Origin: Polymorphobacter megasporae
Lineage (GTDB): Bacteria; Pseudomonadota; Alphaproteobacteria; Sphingomonadales; Sphingomonadaceae
NCBI RefSeq assembly: GCF_018982885.2
Contig: NZ_CP081848.1
Coordinates: 2,604,001-2,668,000, forward strand
Length of the DNA stretch: 64,000 bases
Direction: 5' to 3'
The notes beneath the pieces are model-generated. The model was not told where the DNA came from, searched no databases, and worked only from the letters and a program-made list of their open reading frames with translations. The position numbers and the translations under genes were made by a program. This document shows, in pieces, positions 26,344-39,264 of the stretch (its first letter is position 1; each line of letters begins with the position of its first letter).

Positions 26344-27828
26344 TCAGGCGTGCGAATTGCCCGCCGTATTCGACAAAGCGATCAGGGCATCGATGTCGAG
26401 ATGCGTCTCGAGCATGTCGGCGATCTCGTCGAGCGCGCGGTCGATCGATACCGCGTAATCGATGCCGCCCCCGGTCACGCCGAGACTGTCCAGCCACGCC
26501 GCCCGCTGCCCGCCCAGGCCGAACAGGCCATGGACGTAGGTGCCGGCGACCCGACCATCCCGGCTCACCGCACCGTCGTTTCGTGGCACCTCACTTGATG
26601 CCTCATCAATCAGGCACACGGGCCGAAGGGTGTCGGGCCCGGAGGTTTCGCCGATGTGCATCTCATAGCCTTCGAAGCGTGCGGCGAGCGCTGTGCCCAT
26701 CACATGGTCCAGCCGCTTGTCGGGGGTCAGCCGCGTCTCGACGTCGAGCAGGCCGAGCCCGGCCACAGTCTCTGACGCGCCTTCGATGCCTTCCGGGTCG
26801 CTGATCGACCGGCCGAGGATCTGGTAGCCGCCGCACAGCCCGAGGACACGGCCGCCGCGACGGTGGTGGGCCAATATGTCGATGTCCCAGCCTTCGGCCT
26901 GCAAGAAGGCAAGATCGGCGATCGTCGCTTTCGATCCCGCGAGGACGATCAGCGCCGCCTCGGCCGGGATCGGCTGCCCGGGCGGAATCATGCGGACTTC
27001 GACGCCGGGATCGAGCTTGAACGGGTCGAGATCGTCGAAGTTGGAAATCCGCGGGGTGATCGGGCAGGCAATGACCGTCCGGGCACGTGCGCCCGCTGCC
27101 GGCCGCTCGAGGATGACGGCGTCCTCGCTCGGGAGACGCGCCGCAGACGTCAGCCACGGCACGACACCGAACCCGCGCCACCCCGACAAGTGCTCGATCT
27201 GCCCATAGCCATCGGTGAATAATGCCGGATCGCCGCGAAACTTGTTGATGATGAACCCGGCGATCATCGCCGCGTCATCGGGGTCGATGACCGTGCGGGT
27301 CCCGACGATCGCCGCAATGACGCCACCACGATCGATGTCGCCGACGAGAACGACCGGCACTCGCGCCGCTCGCGCAAAGCCCATGTTGGCGATGTCGCCC
27401 GACCGCAGGTTGATCTCCGCCGGCGACCCGGCGCCCTCGACAACGACGATATCGCAGGTCTCACGCAGCCGGACATAGCTGGCGAGCACATCCCCCAGCA
27501 GCGCACCGCGCGCCTCGCGGAAGTTTCCCGCGCGCAAGATACCGCGCATCCGGCCATGGACGATGAGCTGCGATGTATGATCGGCCTGCGGCTTGAGCAG
27601 GACCGGGTTCATGTCGGTCGTCGGCGGTGTGCGACAGGCGATGGCCTGGGTTGCCTGGGCCCGACCGATCTCGCCGCCATCGGCAGTCACAGCGGCGTTG
27701 TTCGACATGTTCTGCGGCTTGAACGGACGCACCGTCAGGCCACGATTGGCGAGCGCCCGGCATAGGCCGGCGACGAGCACCGACTTGCCGACGTCCGACC
27801 CCGTTCCCTGCAGCATCACAGCGCCCAC
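26344..27828 (-). CDS. cobQ: cobyric acid synthase
   Basis: Glutamine-dependent amidotransferase that amidates four carboxylates of adenosylcobyrinate a,c-diamide in cobalamin synthesis. 494 aa. The N-terminal synthetase domain has the P-loop-like [10 protein letters not shown] and [11 protein letters not shown]; the C-terminal class-I glutaminase-like domain has the nucleophile Cys in [10 protein letters not shown] and a late YVHGLFG with the partner His. The GTG at 27828 is chosen because GGGAGG lies six bases upstream, and it gives the usual few residues before MLQGTG; it overlaps the cbiB end. Last gene of a three-gene cobalamin unit. Confidence 0.95.
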   Translation of the reverse strand: MGAVMLQGTGSDVGKSVLVAGLCRALANRGLTVRPFKPQNMSNNAAVTADGGEIGRAQATQAIACRTPPTTDMNPVLLKPQADHTSQLIVHGRMRGILRAGNFREARGALLGDVLASYVRLRETCDIVVVEGAGSPAEINLRSGDIANMGFARAARVPVVLVGDIDRGGVIAAIVGTRTVIDPDDAAMIAGFIINKFRGDPALFTDGYGQIEHLSGWRGFGVVPWLTSAARLPSEDAVILERPAAGARARTVIACPITPRISNFDDLDPFKLDPGVEVRMIPPGQPIPAEAALIVLAGSKATIADLAFLQAEGWDIDILAHHRRGGRVLGLCGGYQILGRSISDPEGIEGASETVAGLGLLDVETRLTPDKRLDHVMGTALAARFEGYEMHIGETSGPDTLRPVCLIDEASSEVPRNDGAVSRDGRVAGTYVHGLFGLGGQRAAWLDSLGVTGGGIDYAVSIDRALDEIADMLETHLDIDALIALSNTAGNSHA

Positions 27829-28754
27829 GCCAGACCTCCCGTTATCGCCCAGAGCATCAGGCAGGCGCGTCGGTAGACCGTCAGCGCCCGTGCGATATCC
27901 GCAGCGGATGCATCCATCCGTCCGTCGCCGATCCACGGCTTGTCGTGGAGCGCGCCGTCGTAGGCAACCGGTCCGCCCAGTCGCAAGCCGAGCCCGCCCG
28001 CCATTGCCGCTTCGGTCCAGCCGGCGTTGGGCGAGGCATGGCGGCGGGCATCGCGCAGCATCGTCGCAAGGCCGCCGCCTGCCGCGACGCAGATCAGCAA
28101 ACCGGCCAGCCGCGCCGGGACGAGGTTCAGGCCGTCGTCGAGACGGGCAGCAGCCCAGCCGAACGCCCGCCAGCGGGGCTCGCGGTGGCCGATGAGGCTG
28201 TCGGCGGTGTTGACCGCCTTACACGCCCAGAGCCCCGGCAGCCCGAGCAGCATGAGCCAGAAGAGCGGAGCAGCCACGCCGTCACAAAAGCTTTCGGACA
28301 GGCTCTCGATCGCCGCGCGGCTGATCCCCGCTTCATCGAGCCCGCTCGTGTCGCGCCCGACGATCATGCCGACGGACTGCCGGGCGGCGGGCAGGTCAGC
28401 ACGTCGCAGCGCTGCGATGATCGGCGTGACATGGTCGTGAAGGCTGCGCTGGGCGAGCCCGGGAAAGGCGCACAGGGCGACGGCAATCCATCCCCCTGGT
28501 CCGAGAAGGGCATAAAGCCCCAACTGCACCAGCCATGCTCCGCCGCCGGATATCATGAGCAGCAACAGTACCGTCAGTATGCCAAATATCCGCCGGTGTG
28601 ACTCAGGCTGCGCTGGCTGATTGCCAAGACGTTCACACGCGCCAATGACGCGTGCGAATCCGCCGACCGGGTGGCCGATCCGGCGATACACCGCGTCAGG
28701 CCAGCCCAGTACGGCGTCGAGCAGCAGTGCCGTCAGGGCAACCGGGTCAACCAC
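27816..28754 (-). CDS. cobD: adenosylcobinamide-phosphate synthase
   Basis: CbiB/CobD inner-membrane enzyme that attaches aminopropanol phosphate to cobyric acid. 312 aa from a GTG at 28754, overlapping the cobC stop by eight bases. Family blocks: [23 protein letters not shown] at the N-terminus, [23 protein letters not shown] with the invariant region, [10 protein letters not shown] and [24 protein letters not shown] near the end. Several hydrophobic stretches agree with a polytopic membrane protein. Called cbiB in Salmonella nomenclature; there cobD means the decarboxylase encoded by the next gene. Confidence 0.93.
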   Translation of the reverse strand: MVDPVALTALLLDAVLGWPDAVYRRIGHPVGGFARVIGACERLGNQPAQPESHRRIFGILTVLLLLMISGGGAWLVQLGLYALLGPGGWIAVALCAFPGLAQRSLHDHVTPIIAALRRADLPAARQSVGMIVGRDTSGLDEAGISRAAIESLSESFCDGVAAPLFWLMLLGLPGLWACKAVNTADSLIGHREPRWRAFGWAAARLDDGLNLVPARLAGLLICVAAGGGLATMLRDARRHASPNAGWTEAAMAGGLGLRLGGPVAYDGALHDKPWIGDGRMDASAADIARALTVYRRACLMLWAITGGLAWAL

Positions 28755-29733
28755 GTAGGGCGCTGTCGAGCCGGACGAGGTCGGCGGGGTTCCCGGGGAC
28801 ACCGAAGCGCAACCAGCGCGGGGCATAATCGAACGGCCGTGTCAGGATTCCCTTGCGAGCAAGGCGATCGAACAGCGAACTCGCATCGCCCTCGACGAGG
28901 CGGAACAATGGGCAGTCGCCGACCGCCACCAATCCGTGGCCGCGCAGAACCTCGTCCAGGGCGTTTGCCCGATCGATCAGCTGCACGCGCATCGCCGCGA
29001 TCCATTTCGTGTCGGCATAAGCGAGCCGCCCGAGCGCGATCGCCGTCGCCGACACCGGCCAGCTCCCCAGCCGACGTCGGATGCTGGCCAATACCCGGTC
29101 CGGCGCGATCACGAAGCCGAGCCTCACCCCGGCGAGGCCAAAGAATTTGCCGAATGAGCGCAGCACGATGACCCGCTCGCGCGATCCGAGATGCGGGACC
29201 ATGCTGATATTGGGCATCGCGTCGGCAAAGGCCTCGTCGATGATAAGCCGGCCACCCGAACGGTCCAGCCGTGCGGCGATATGCGATAGGCGCTGCGGAT
29301 CGAGCCGCCGGCCGTCGGGATTATTCGGGTTGGCGATGAGAATTGTGCCGCCGGAATCGGCAGCGGTTTCGAGCGCATCAGCGGCAATCGCCGTCGCTTC
29401 CGGGAAAATATCACGGTGCGTGCCATAGCCGGGCGCCACGTAACGGTAAGGCGGCGGCAGGCCGACGTCGTTGAGCAGTCTCAACCCAAGCTCGGTGCCG
29501 GGGAGCGCCGCGACCTGCGCGGGCAGGGCGCCAAACCGGCTTGCAGCAACCGCTTCGAGCGCTGCAAGCGAACTTGGCGACGGCAGGGCGCGCAGATCGA
29601 TCAGCGGATCGACCGCTGGCGTCCAGGCGGACGGGTTGATCCCCGTCGACAGGTCGAGCCACGGCAACGGCGCATCGGGATACAGGCTGCGCGCCGCATC
29701 GACCCGCCCGCCGTGCTCGGTCAATGGTGCCAC
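28747..29733 (-). CDS. cobC: threonine-phosphate decarboxylase (PLP-dependent, cobalamin pathway)
   Basis: Fold-type-I aminotransferase-like enzyme making (R)-1-amino-2-propanol phosphate for the cobalamin side chain. 328 aa from a GTG at 29733. Motifs: LDLSTGINP at the N-terminus, NPNNPDGR, DEAFADA and the PLP-binding Lys in RSFGKFFGLAGVRLGF. Genes cobC-cbiB-cobQ overlap tightly, so the whole side-chain assembly step is one operon. No cobalamin riboswitch is seen in the 87 bases before it. The tRNA-Lys gene lies directly upstream on the same strand, so they may share a promoter. Confidence 0.92.
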   Translation of the reverse strand: MAPLTEHGGRVDAARSLYPDAPLPWLDLSTGINPSAWTPAVDPLIDLRALPSPSSLAALEAVAASRFGALPAQVAALPGTELGLRLLNDVGLPPPYRYVAPGYGTHRDIFPEATAIAADALETAADSGGTILIANPNNPDGRRLDPQRLSHIAARLDRSGGRLIIDEAFADAMPNISMVPHLGSRERVIVLRSFGKFFGLAGVRLGFVIAPDRVLASIRRRLGSWPVSATAIALGRLAYADTKWIAAMRVQLIDRANALDEVLRGHGLVAVGDCPLFRLVEGDASSLFDRLARKGILTRPFDYAPRWLRFGVPGNPADLVRLDSALRG

Positions 29734-29820
29734 GCCGGACTTTCGAATTACGCGGTCCGCTTCGAGAGCGCCCCGTCGCGCCGTGCAGAAACGAACCAAC
29801 TGCCCTGTCTGACTGGAGAA

Positions 29821-29896
<76 letters not shown>

Positions 29897-29967
29897 ATCG
29901 TACCCGAGCATCGCGTCGAGCGAGGGGGGCGGATAGCATCGGTTTTCGGGCTTGTCTAGCGAAAGAC

Positions 29968-31074
29968 CTACCTCCCGAGCGCTTCGCCCTTGCCGCGGGC
30001 GATACCTATGACGATGCCCAGCAGGATCAGCACCGTCATCATCGCCGAGCCGCCGTAGCTGACCAGCGGCAGCGGGATGCCGACGACCGGGGCAAGGCCG
30101 GTGACCATCATCATGTTGATCGCGAGATAGAAGAATAATGTCACCCCGAGCCCCATTGCCGCGAGCCGGGCGAACGGAGCGCGGGCCGACAGCGCGACGC
30201 GGACCGCCCAGACGAGGATGATGCTGAACAATGCGAGGATGAACAGCCCGCCCGCAAGTCCCCATTCCTCCGCCATCGTCGCGAAGATGAAGTCGGTGTG
30301 GAGCTCGGGCAGATAGTCGAGGTGGCTTTGGGTGCCGTGAAGGAAGCCTTTGCCGAACAGCCCGCCGCTGCCGATCGCGATCTTCGATTGGGTAATGTGA
30401 TACCCCGCGCCAAGCGGATCGCTCGCGGGGTCGAGGAAGATCAGCACGCGCTTGCGCTGGTAATCGTGCATCATCGACCAGACGACGGGGAGGGCGGCTC
30501 CGGCGGCGGCTCCGGCGCCGAGGAACAGCCACATCGACACGCCCGCGAGGAACATCATCACCACCCCGCCAAAGGTGATCGCGAGCGCGGTGCCGAGGTC
30601 GGGCTGGAGCATGACGAGCGCGGCGGGCATCGCGATCAGGACGAGCGGTGGCCCGAGCGTAATCAGCTTCCCGGCATATTGGCGCGGAACGTAATGATAG
30701 TAGCGGGCGAGCGCGAGGATGATCGCGAGCTTCATGAACTCCGACGGCTGGAGCTGGATGATGCCGAGGTCGAGCCAGCGGCGGCTGCCCCCGCCGATCG
30801 CGCCCAATGCTTCGACGCCGATCAATCCGAGCAGGACCGCGCCATAAAGCGGGTATGCCCATTTGAGCCACATCTCGACCGGCACCCGCGATAGGCCGAG
30901 CATCGCCACGAGCAGGACGCCGAAGCGGATACCCTGCTTGAGCGCCCACGGCTGGAAGCTGCCCCCGGCCGCCGAATACAGCACGACGAGCCCGAAGCCG
31001 CCGACCGTGACGATCGCCGCGATCACCGCCCACGGCAGTTCGCGGAGGCGCGCCGACCAAAAGCCGTTCAGCAT
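29968..31074 (-). CDS. rodA: rod-shape determining peptidoglycan polymerase RodA
   Basis: SEDS-family glycosyltransferase (368 aa) that polymerises lipid II with PBP2 during cell elongation; about ten membrane segments. Typical blocks: VALLYSAAGGS-like VVLYSAAGGS at the start, RRWLDLGIIQLQPSEFMKLA with the SEDS signature, LQPDLGTALA, and a C-terminal GIPLPLVSYGGSAMMT. RodA rather than FtsW because it closes the mre operon directly after mrdA (7-base gap). Start ATG at 31074. Confidence 0.95.
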   Translation of the reverse strand: MLNGFWSARLRELPWAVIAAIVTVGGFGLVVLYSAAGGSFQPWALKQGIRFGVLLVAMLGLSRVPVEMWLKWAYPLYGAVLLGLIGVEALGAIGGGSRRWLDLGIIQLQPSEFMKLAIILALARYYHYVPRQYAGKLITLGPPLVLIAMPAALVMLQPDLGTALAITFGGVVMMFLAGVSMWLFLGAGAAAGAALPVVWSMMHDYQRKRVLIFLDPASDPLGAGYHITQSKIAIGSGGLFGKGFLHGTQSHLDYLPELHTDFIFATMAEEWGLAGGLFILALFSIILVWAVRVALSARAPFARLAAMGLGVTLFFYLAINMMMVTGLAPVVGIPLPLVSYGGSAMMTVLILLGIVIGIARGKGEALGR

Positions 31075-31081
31075 GACTCGC

Positions 31082-33082
31082 TCATTCGTCGACCGGGCCG
31101 GACGGTTCGGCGTCGGGGGTCAGGCTCGCCGCGACTGCGGCGGCATCGACCGGCATCGACGCAGCCTTGGCGGTGGCCTCGGCGGCAGCGAGCGCGGCGG
31201 CCTTCTTCGCCTCATAAGCGCGTTCGAGCGGGGCGAGGGTCGCCATCGCGCGCTCGGGTTCGAACAGGTACGTCATCACGTCACGCGCGATGATCCCGGC
31301 GGCGGCCCCGTGGTTGCCGTGTTCGAGGACGACGCTGATCGCGTATTTCGGCGCGTCGGCGGGGGCGAAGGCGACGAACAGGCCGTGGTCGCGATATTTC
31401 CACGGCTGGAGTTCGCTCTTGGTGCGCCCTGCGCGGCGGTCGGCCTTGCTGATGTTACGAACCTGCGCCGATCCGGTCTTGCCCGCCATCTGCACTCCGT
31501 CGACCATCAGTCGCGTGGTCTTGCCGCTACCGCCGGGGCTGTTGACGACGTTGGTCATGCCCTGGCGGACGACCGCCAGATGCTCGGGCGGGATATCGAG
31601 CGGGGGCGGGGCGACGTGCGGGTCGTCGGCGAACAGCCGGGGCTCGACCGCGTTGCCGCTCGCGAGCCGCGCCGCCATCACCGCGAGCTGAAGCGGATTG
31701 GCGACGATATAGCCCTGGCCGATCGACGTATTGAGCGTGTCGCCGATGCCCCAGGGTTTCTTGTAGCGCGCGAGCTTCCACGCGGTGTTGGGAATGATGC
31801 CCGCCGACTGGCCGGGCAGCGGCAGGTCGAACTTCTGCCCGAGTCCGAACTTGTGCGCGGTGGCGGCGATCGCATCGACCCCGACCGCGCGGCCGAAGGT
31901 GTAGAAATAGACGTCGCAGCTTTGCGGGATCGCCTTGTGGAGATCGACCCGCCCGTGGCCGCGCTTCGACCAGCAGTGCCACGCGGCGTTGCCGAGCCGG
32001 TAGGTGCCGGTGCAGTTGCACGCCGCGTCGGCGCTGATCCCGCTGCCGAGGATCGCAAGCGCGGTCATCGTCTTGAAGGTCGAGCCCGGGGGGTAGAGCC
32101 CCTGCGCGCTCTTGTTGATCAGCGGGTGGTGGTCGTCGGCTTGAAGCTCGGCCCACAGCTTCGCGGTGACGCGGGTCGAGAAGGCGTTGGGGTCGTACGC
32201 CGGCATCGACACCATGCACAGGACGTCGCCGGTGGTGCAGTCCATCACGACGACGCTCGCAGAATTGTCGGTCAGGCGGCGCGCGGCGTAGGCCTGCAGG
32301 TCGCGGTCGATCGTCAGCCGCAGCGTCTTGCCGGGGATGTCGGGGCGCGTGTCGAGATCGCGGATCACCCGCCCGCGCGCATTGACCTCGACCCGGCGCG
32401 CGCCCGCAGTGCCGCGCAGCCGGGCGTCGGCGCGGCGCTCGATGCCGTCCTTGCCGATCTTGTAGCCGGGGAAGATCAGCAGCGGGTCGTGCGTCACCGC
32501 GAATTGCTCGGGCGTCGGTGTGCCGACATAGCCGAGCAAATGCGCGAAATGGTCGCCGCCCGGATAGACGCGGAGGAAGCCCGGCAGCGGCTGGACCCCC
32601 GGCAGGTCGGGCAAATTGACGTTGATCGCGGCGAAAGTCGGCCAACTCAGGCCGTGCGCGATCTCGACCGGCATGTATTTCGGCTGGCGCGCGACGTCGC
32701 TGCGGATGCGCTCGATATCCTCCGCCGTTAGCGGCAGGACCCTACTCACCGCGGCGAGCGTCGCGTCGAGATCGGTCACCGCCTCGGGGATCAATTCGAG
32801 CCGGTAATCGGGCTGGTTCAACGCGAGCGGTTTGCCCTGTCGGTCGACGATCCATCCGCGACGCGGCGGGATCAGCCGGAGCGAGACGCGGTTGCCCTCG
32901 GCGAGCAGCGCGTATTTCTCGCCCTGCCAGATCGACAGATACGCCATGCGGCCCGCAAGCGTCAGCCCGACCGCGCCCATCGCTCCGCCGACGACGAACG
33001 CGCGGCGGCTGAACTGCTGGTTGCCTGCAGCGGGACCGGCGAGGCGTGCGGAGCCGCCGCCGGAGATGATTTCGGACGACAT
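31082..33082 (-). CDS. mrdA: penicillin-binding protein 2 (elongasome transpeptidase)
   Basis: Class-B PBP, 666 aa, cross-links peptidoglycan in the elongasome with RodA. One N-terminal membrane anchor (AFVVGGAMGAVGLTLAG), the PBP dimer domain (RGWIVDRQGKPLALN; YPGGDHFAHLLGYVG) and the transpeptidase domain with all three motifs: STFK, SCD in PQSCDVYF and KTGS in AGKTGSAQ. An Ala-rich C-terminal tail (AAALAAAEATAKAAS) extends beyond the enzyme core. ATG at 33082 follows GAGG; a GTG at 33088 is less likely. Confidence 0.95.
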   Translation of the reverse strand: MSSEIISGGGSARLAGPAAGNQQFSRRAFVVGGAMGAVGLTLAGRMAYLSIWQGEKYALLAEGNRVSLRLIPPRRGWIVDRQGKPLALNQPDYRLELIPEAVTDLDATLAAVSRVLPLTAEDIERIRSDVARQPKYMPVEIAHGLSWPTFAAINVNLPDLPGVQPLPGFLRVYPGGDHFAHLLGYVGTPTPEQFAVTHDPLLIFPGYKIGKDGIERRADARLRGTAGARRVEVNARGRVIRDLDTRPDIPGKTLRLTIDRDLQAYAARRLTDNSASVVVMDCTTGDVLCMVSMPAYDPNAFSTRVTAKLWAELQADDHHPLINKSAQGLYPPGSTFKTMTALAILGSGISADAACNCTGTYRLGNAAWHCWSKRGHGRVDLHKAIPQSCDVYFYTFGRAVGVDAIAATAHKFGLGQKFDLPLPGQSAGIIPNTAWKLARYKKPWGIGDTLNTSIGQGYIVANPLQLAVMAARLASGNAVEPRLFADDPHVAPPPLDIPPEHLAVVRQGMTNVVNSPGGSGKTTRLMVDGVQMAGKTGSAQVRNISKADRRAGRTKSELQPWKYRDHGLFVAFAPADAPKYAISVVLEHGNHGAAAGIIARDVMTYLFEPERAMATLAPLERAYEAKKAAALAAAEATAKAASMPVDAAAVAASLTPDAEPSGPVDE

Positions 33083-33092
33083 CAGCACAGCC

Positions 33093-33623
33093 TCACCGCG
33101 CCGCCTGCAGCCGCCGCTGGATCGAGGCGAACAGCAGGACGATGGCGGGATAAGCGAGGATCGTCGTCGCTGCCTGGACGAGCAGCGGGGTCAGCGGACC
33201 GTGCGTGCCCGCGAGCGCGAGCAGCCACCATTGCAACAGCTCGAAGGCGACGATGACCCCGCTCGCGAGCAGCCAGTCGAAGCCGTAGCGATGGGTGCCG
33301 TAGCGCGCCTCGACCAGCCGGACGAACAGCGCGACCGCCGGCAGCAGCGTCGCGTTGATCCCAAGCGGCAGGCCGAACAGGATATCGCACGCGACCCCGA
33401 TCAGGAACGCGAGCCACGGCGGCATCAGCCCCGGCTGGAAGGTCGCCCAGACAAAAACGCCAAGCAGCCCGAGGTGCGGCAGGATCGGCACGCTGGCAAA
33501 GATCGGCACCGTCATCGCCGCAACGAGGACTAGCGTGACGATCGCGGGGACGACGCGCTCGACCTGCGCCTGCCACCAGCGCACCCGGTCGGCGGGGCCG
33601 AGCAGGCGATACGGCGCGTTCAA
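33093..33623 (-). CDS. mreD: rod-shape determining protein MreD
   Basis: 176-aa polytopic membrane protein with about five hydrophobic segments. Identified by position between mreC and mrdA, by length, and by the DILFGLPLGINATLLPA stretch typical of MreD. It starts at a TTG (33623) that overlaps the mreC stop as TTGA, so translation depends on mreC. Links the MreB-MreC scaffold to the synthases. Confidence 0.88.
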   Translation of the reverse strand: MNAPYRLLGPADRVRWWQAQVERVVPAIVTLVLVAAMTVPIFASVPILPHLGLLGVFVWATFQPGLMPPWLAFLIGVACDILFGLPLGINATLLPAVALFVRLVEARYGTHRYGFDWLLASGVIVAFELLQWWLLALAGTHGPLTPLLVQAATTILAYPAIVLLFASIQRRLQAAR

Positions 33624-34525
33624 TGCTTCTTCGCTTCGCGCGGCACCGGCACCGCGTCGACGGGGGGCGCCTCGGCCTGTGCCGGGATCGGCAGATACGC
33701 GCGGACGATCGCGACATAGCTCAGCGTCGCCGGGTCGGCGTAGGGCAGCGCGTGTGGCGGCTCGGCGGTGTCGGTAACGACCGCGACCGGGATCTGCGGC
33801 GCGAACAGCCCGCCCGCGCCCGACGTCACCAGCCGGTCGCCGACCTTCAACGGCACCTCCGCCCCGAGCCGGTCGTGGACTTCGAGCAGACGTCCAGCCG
33901 CGCCGACCGCGAGCGCGGGCTGGCCGGTGCGAACGATGATCACCGGTACCCGGCTGTTGGTGTCAGTGAGCAGCAGGATCCGCGCGGCGTGCTCGCCCGC
34001 CTCGACCGTCCGCCCGACGAGCCCGGCATCGGCGCGAACGGCCTGTCCGGCGAACACCCCGTTGGCATGCCCGGCGGCGACCATCGCGGTCCGGGCGTAG
34101 CTGCCGATCGACGCCCCGGCAAAGCGGGTCACGGCGACAACTTCGGTCCGCGGCTCGATGACATGGAGGAGCTTCTTGAGCGCGATATTCTCGGCGATCG
34201 CGGCGTCGCGGCTCTGCAGGTCGAGCCGATCGCGGGCGACTTCGGCAGTCAGGACACGGTTGCGCGGAACGGTCGCGATATACTCACCGATCGCATCGAC
34301 GCCGCCGCCGAGCCAGTCGAACGGCGCGCGGACGGTCGCCCAGAACGGCGCCACGAGGTCGGCGGTCCCGCTCCGCAGCCGGTTGGTATATGCCGGGTTG
34401 ACGCGGCTGAGGACGAGCAGCAGCAGCGCGGTCGCGAGCACCGCGCCGGTTACGACGGCACCGATCAACGCAAGATTCTGCTCGCGCCTCGCGTACGACG
34501 TCCGGCGCGGCGGCGGCCAGTCCAT
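33620..34525 (-). CDS. mreC: rod-shape determining protein MreC
   Basis: 301-aa periplasmic scaffold: one N-terminal membrane helix (LIGAVVTGAVLATALLLLVL), a coiled segment (RDAAIAENIALKKLLHVI) and the two beta-barrel domains with GRTVEAGEHAARILLLTDTNSRVPVI and DRLVTSGAGGLFAPQIPVAVV. The latter is the characteristic MreC DxVxTSGxGGxFPxGxxVG-like block. ATG at 34525, 22 bases after mreB. Confidence 0.94.
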   Translation of the reverse strand: MDWPPPRRTSYARREQNLALIGAVVTGAVLATALLLLVLSRVNPAYTNRLRSGTADLVAPFWATVRAPFDWLGGGVDAIGEYIATVPRNRVLTAEVARDRLDLQSRDAAIAENIALKKLLHVIEPRTEVVAVTRFAGASIGSYARTAMVAAGHANGVFAGQAVRADAGLVGRTVEAGEHAARILLLTDTNSRVPVIIVRTGQPALAVGAAGRLLEVHDRLGAEVPLKVGDRLVTSGAGGLFAPQIPVAVVTDTAEPPHALPYADPATLSYVAIVRAYLPIPAQAEAPPVDAVPVPREAKKH

Positions 34526-34547
34526 GGCGCGGCTCCCGGGCTCAAAC

Positions 34548-37516
<2,969 letters not shown>

Positions 37517-37556
37517 GGGGGCAGGCTCGGACTGCGGACACCCGGCTCAGGCGAAA

Positions 37557-38036
37557 TCAGCGCGCCGCGTCGCCTTTCGGGCATCCGGCCAGCCCGGCAG
37601 GCGCCTGCGACCAGCGGTCGGGCTGCTTGCGCGGCCACTCCGTTCGCGGGCAGCGGACATAACCGCCATCCTCGGCCTTCGACGATACGATCGTCCGGAC
37701 GACAGACGCGGCGATCGGGGAGGCGACGATGAAGATCGCGGCGGCGATCATCAACGGCTTGGCGGCCGGGGGAATTTTCGGCAGCGATCGGCCGCGCTTG
37801 GTCGGTTCGGGCAGACCGACTGGTAGCAGCGCGACGATGCCGATCAGAATGACCCCGATCGCGGCGAGCAGGCCGGTCGCGTCGATCGCGCTCAGCTCGA
37901 TCAGAGGTGCACGGTTGGCAAGCCCGCCGAATGCGCCGCCGAGACCGTACCCCGAATACAGCGCGACGGCACCGCCGCCCCCGAGGAGGCAAAATCCGAG
38001 CAGCTTCGACTTCGCAGCGGGGGTGGTTTCAACCAT
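37557..38036 (-). CDS. small polytopic membrane protein, possible immunity partner
   Basis: 159 aa, not recognised. Three hydrophobic segments at about residues 12-30, 54-74 and 94-113, and a soluble C-terminal tail with two Cys (YVRCPRTEW ... GLAGCPKG). ATG at 38036. It lies 24 bases downstream of the hydrophobic-hairpin protein on the same strand, so the two form a unit. A small multi-pass membrane protein after a pore-former-like gene is the usual arrangement of an immunity protein for an inner-membrane toxin; this is inference. Confidence 0.6.
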   Translation of the reverse strand: MVETTPAAKSKLLGFCLLGGGGAVALYSGYGLGGAFGGLANRAPLIELSAIDATGLLAAIGVILIGIVALLPVGLPEPTKRGRSLPKIPPAAKPLMIAAAIFIVASPIAASVVRTIVSSKAEDGGYVRCPRTEWPRKQPDRWSQAPAGLAGCPKGDAAR

Positions 38037-38060
38037 GCGACGGACCTTCGCTGTCGGTGA

Positions 38061-38951
38061 TCACATCATCGACTGGAGCATATACTGGGCATTATTGCCT
38101 TCACCGAGGCGGCTCATGCTGCTGCTGAACCAATTCCCGACTGCATTCGCGCCATTGCCGATATAGCGGACCGCCCGGCTGTTCTCGAACTCGTGGAACT
38201 TCTTTTCGGCCTCTGCACCGAGTTTTTCCCACAGCTTCTTCAGTTCCTCGAGGGCCGATTCGTACATCTTGGTCACTTTCTCGGTGATGCCGAAGGCTTC
38301 ATCGAGCTTGTAGAGCGCGTATCCGGCGAGGACGCCGACGCCGAACGCCACGAGCAATGGCCCGAACGCGAAGCTGCCGATCACCAGTGTTCCTGCAGCC
38401 AGCGTCCCGGCAGCCGAACCGATCGCCGAAGCGATGATCACCGAAGGGATGTCGACGGTCAGGCTGCCGAGAAGCTTGGCAAGGTCGTGCGACGCGACGA
38501 ACTCGGCAAGGTCGACCGCGACGACGAGGATGACGCCGAAGCGCGCCGATTCCTTCGCCGCGGCCTGGATGCCGGGCTTGCCGATCTGCAATTCCATGAC
38601 CTTCGGATTGGTCACCTTGTAGCGCGTTCCGGTCAGCACCTCACGCGCGTTCGGCCAACCCTTGATGATGACGAGGTCACCCGTCTTGCCCGGCACGAAC
38701 GACACGCGCGCCTTCCACATGTGCTCAAAATCCTTGGCCAGCTTCAGCCCGATCTTGGCCGAGCCGAACGCGTCTTTGATCGGGCCCGTCCACAATTTGC
38801 CCTGAGTTTCCTGCTGGCGAAGCGCGTCGACCGCTTGTTGCGCTGTAAACTCGTGCGCCTTGACCTTTGCGTCGAGCCACAGCTTCAGGCCGTTAATCTC
38901 GTCGAGGACATAGGTTTCCTCGCCGGCGCGCTTGCTATTGACTTGAACCAC
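38061..38951 (-). CDS. unrecognised protein with colicin-like hydrophobic hairpin (candidate membrane effector)
   Basis: 296 aa from a GTG at 38951, placed after GGAG; an in-frame TTG at 38981 is weaker. No signal peptide. The N-terminal 130 residues are soluble, Lys-rich and mixed (TGPIKDAFGSAKIG; GDLVIIKGWPNAREVL). Residues about 137-155 and 170-212 are strongly hydrophobic, the latter a long Gly/Ala-rich hairpin (GSFAFGPLLVAFGVGVLAGY), followed by an amphipathic charged helix (EKVTKMYESALEELKKLW). This pattern is seen in pore-forming effectors delivered by contact-dependent or type VI systems. No PAAR, VgrG or secretion genes are in the window, so the assignment is tentative. Confidence 0.55.
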   Translation of the reverse strand: MVQVNSKRAGEETYVLDEINGLKLWLDAKVKAHEFTAQQAVDALRQQETQGKLWTGPIKDAFGSAKIGLKLAKDFEHMWKARVSFVPGKTGDLVIIKGWPNAREVLTGTRYKVTNPKVMELQIGKPGIQAAAKESARFGVILVVAVDLAEFVASHDLAKLLGSLTVDIPSVIIASAIGSAAGTLAAGTLVIGSFAFGPLLVAFGVGVLAGYALYKLDEAFGITEKVTKMYESALEELKKLWEKLGAEAEKKFHEFENSRAVRYIGNGANAVGNWFSSSMSRLGEGNNAQYMLQSMM

Positions 38952-39264
38952 CCGACACTCCGCAAATGGGATAGCGTACAAACGGCGTGACCTGCGATGC
39001 GTTCCGGGACCACAACGATTTCGACGTCTGCGGGCGAGCTATGTCATGGTATTTTCCGCTGTCCTACACCGACGCGAACAGCGTAGCCTCGCGCCCATGA
39101 CAATGTCGCTCTCCCCCTTAAGAACGCTGCGCGCCGCCAATGCCACAGCAGGCGCTGCGTTTCGGATCGACGTGGCGTCAACTTCGTCAACTTCCGATTA
39201 CGGCGGCGGTGAAAAGCCGGTCGTTTTGTCGACTTGTGTAACCATCCAGACGGAGACTCATCGC
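38952..39264. other. intergenic spacer with one copy of the 35-bp repeat
   Basis: 313 bases between the divergent hairpin protein and M20 peptidase. It contains one copy of the window's 35-bp repeat at 39212-39246 and otherwise nothing recognisable. Confidence 0.5.
39212..39246 (-). repeat. 35-bp intergenic repeat, isolated copy
   Basis: Plus strand reads AAAAGCCGGTCGTTTTGTCG followed by ACTTGTGTAACCATC. It differs at a few bases from the copies at 57 and 63.5 kb and ends about 20 bases before the peptidase start, inside its 5' leader. Confidence 0.7.

Noticed and set aside
29734-29820. Cobalamin riboswitch ahead of cobC
   Set aside because: The gap to the tRNA is only 87 bases and has no B12-box-like element; too short for the conserved riboswitch.
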